Shown in pieces: positions 5,891 to 6,569 of a DNA stretch of 6,569 nucleotides (position 1 is its first letter; the number at the start of each line of letters is the position of its first letter). Both the position numbers and the translations under genes were made by a program. Location: the NCBI GenBank assembly GCA_964607865.1, contig CAZSLZ010000156.1:1-6569 (forward strand), read 5' to 3'. The notes beneath the pieces are model-generated. The model did not search any database and was not told the origin of the DNA. It worked only from the letters and a program-made list of their open reading frames with translations. The stretch comes from CAZSLZ01 sp964607865. Lineage in GTDB: Bacteria; Vulcanimicrobiota; JAJTBE01; CAZSLZ01.

Positions 5891-6328
5891 TTAATCCGTA
5901 TTTGCAATTATCGTTTCCACACTCACGCTCTTCTTGTATTCCATCTGTTCGACAGCTGAGCCATAAGGATATTTAACCGTCACCCGGACATTCCTAAGGT
6001 TGGCATCCGCCGGGTCTTCACTTATTGTTGTATAGGAGGTAAAGGGGATGCTGGAGTTTACACCGTTAACTGTGAGGTTGACAGTAGTGGTTCTATTCTG
6101 AAGGTCTGTATTCGACATGGCAACCTGGTTGAAAGGAAGAGTTTTGATATACTCCATTTCCTTCTGTGCAACTGTAGTTGCCAGAAAAATATGCTTCCCC
6201 TGGGAAAGGGACCTTACAGCCATGGGAAACAGGGTAAAAATAAGCAGCAGGCAGCTCACAAAGATCACCAGGGCGATCATGACCTCGATCAGTGAAAACC
6301 CTTTTTTGTTATTATCTATTCTTAACAT
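5891..6328 (-). CDS. PilV/GspI-like prepilin
   Basis: This is a 145-residue minor-pilin-like protein. The leader MLRIDNNKKG is basic and ends in Gly10. It is followed by FSLIEVMIALVIFVSCLLLI, a textbook type IV prepilin sequence with Glu at mature position 5 (Glu15) and a hydrophobic helix over residues 11-33. The helix continues through about residue 60, then a small strand-rich head ends in NLRNVRVTVKYPYG and YKKSVSVETII, typical of PilV/GspI-type subunits, which are usually of similar length. ATG 6328 has AGGAAA 7 nt upstream. The stop is TAA followed at once by in-frame TGA. It is first of three prepilin genes spaced 13 and 21 nt apart and lies 81 nt after the beta-propeller gene. Mature protein would sit in the inner membrane before assembly into a pilus or pseudopilus by machinery encoded elsewhere. 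Confidence 0.9.
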   Translation of the reverse strand: MLRIDNNKKGFSLIEVMIALVIFVSCLLLIFTLFPMAVRSLSQGKHIFLATTVAQKEMEYIKTLPFNQVAMSNTDLQNRTTTVNLTVNGVNSSIPFTSYTTISEDPADANLRNVRVTVKYPYGSAVEQMEYKKSVSVETIIANTD

Positions 6329-6335
6329 ATCAATC

Positions 6336-6341
6336 TTTCCT
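6336..6341 (-). promoter_or_regulatory. Shine-Dalgarno of the PilV-like gene
   Basis: AGGAAA, in the context AAAGGAAAGATTGAT, lies 7 nt upstream of ATG 6328 and supports that start and its 10-residue prepilin leader. Confidence 0.6.
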
Positions 6342-6380
6342 TTATTAAACTATATTAATTGTAATATCATATTACTTATT

Positions 6381-6404
6381 ATTCTGTAATATTCATCACA
6401 GAAT
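6381..6404. promoter_or_regulatory. Imperfect 24-bp palindrome, CRP/FNR-like core, upstream of the prepilin genes
   Basis: The outer arms ATTCTGT and ACAGAAT (7 bp each) are perfect inverted repeats around a 10-nt centre. The minus-strand core TGTGATGAATATTACA (6400-6385) differs at one base from the CRP consensus TGTGA-N6-TCACA. It lies in the 81-nt gap between the beta-propeller and PilV-like genes, upstream of weak -10-like boxes TATTAC (6366-6361) and TATAGT (6354-6349). It may be an operator for a CRP/FNR-family regulator of the prepilin operon. Alternatively it is an AT-rich hairpin after the beta-propeller stop; no T-run follows it, so it is a poor terminator. The -10 spacing does not match the classical CRP positions exactly. 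Confidence 0.35.
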
Positions 6405-6409
6405 TTTCA

Positions 6410-6569
6410 CTAATAAAAATCCTCAACGCATATTGCTGTGGGAACCCTTCCCAGGTCAATCTTTTTAACCACTTTTTTCTCAATAAAGTCAACTATACTT
6501 ATTTCCATGGAACCTCTGTTAAGAACCCAGACTTCGCCGGCATTTTCATTATATGCCAGCCGATTCGGC
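6410..6569 (-). CDS. YVTN/YncE-type beta-propeller protein, C-terminal end only
   Basis: The minus strand is open from the window edge to TAG 6412-6410, giving the last 52 residues of a larger protein. The segment GEVWVLNRGSMEISIVDFIE followed by KKVVKKIDLGRVPTAICV is a clear YVTN-type blade: xVWVxNxxxxxISIVD, then VVxxIxLGxxPxAI. Such blades build 6- or 7-bladed propellers that act in binding, often in secreted or surface proteins. Only one blade is visible, so total length, signal peptide and fused domains are unknown. The first full codon ends at 6568. TAG is followed immediately by an in-frame TGA. Position directly upstream of three prepilin genes on the same strand suggests a shared role or co-transcription across an 81-nt gap, but this is inference. 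Confidence 0.75.
   Translation of the reverse strand, partial: PNRLAYNENAGEVWVLNRGSMEISIVDFIEKKVVKKIDLGRVPTAICVEDFY

Noticed and set aside
5878..5907. Longer PulJ-like protein starting at TTG 5907
   Set aside because: It would overlap the PilV-like gene, has no ribosome binding site and gives a 19-residue leader; ATG 5877 has GAGGGA 6 nt upstream and a normal 9-residue leader.

Overview
This is a bacterial window of moderate GC (non-coding stretches are much more AT-rich). Every convincing gene lies on the minus strand, so the genes read from high to low coordinates. The proteins suggest a free-living or environmental bacterium with a type IV pilus or type II secretion-like apparatus, but the sequence does not fix the phylum. 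No ribosomal RNA, tRNA, insertion sequence, CRISPR array or phage gene was seen.

Region 1 (6569 down to 3619) is a pilus-related block. It opens with the last 52 residues of a YVTN/YncE-type beta-propeller protein that runs off the window edge. Three closely packed prepilin-like genes follow: a PilV/GspI-like protein, a PulJ/PilW/GspJ-like protein, and a large 525-residue PilX/GspK-like protein. The third lacks the usual Glu at mature position 5, carries a Gly/Ser tandem-repeat linker and ends in a DUF7305-like domain. The order small, medium, large-without-Glu5 parallels the GspI-GspJ-GspK tip complex, so the set probably forms or primes the tip of a pilus or pseudopilus, with the large C-terminal domain exposed.

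Region 2 (3618 to 3140) is a 479-base AT-rich gap. It holds a good extended -10 promoter for the ankyrin gene, built on a perfect 14-bp palindrome that also places TATAAT on the other strand. It also holds a possible 70-codon plus-strand gene with a decent ribosome binding site.

Region 3 (3139 to 1610) is a two-gene unit: a seven-repeat ankyrin protein and a two-helix membrane protein of unknown function. They are 15 nt apart and in the same reading frame, separated only by one TAG and five sense codons, and the second gene has no visible ribosome binding site.

Region 4 (1577 to 24) is a subtilisin-family (S8) protease with its own promoter and a strong ribosome binding site. It has an I9-like propeptide, a complete Asp-His-Asn-Ser active site, no signal peptide, and an insertion of about 75 residues just before the catalytic Ser. 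The reading frame stops at a TAG, but the next in-frame codons read GHGMVDH, which is the expected end of the S8 fold. The TAG therefore looks like a one-base nonsense change of a Gln codon, an error, or a codon that is read through.

The points most worth a second look are the TAG inside the protease motif, the same-frame TAG between the ankyrin and membrane genes, the protease insertion, and the tip-complex-like prepilin cassette with its repeat linker.
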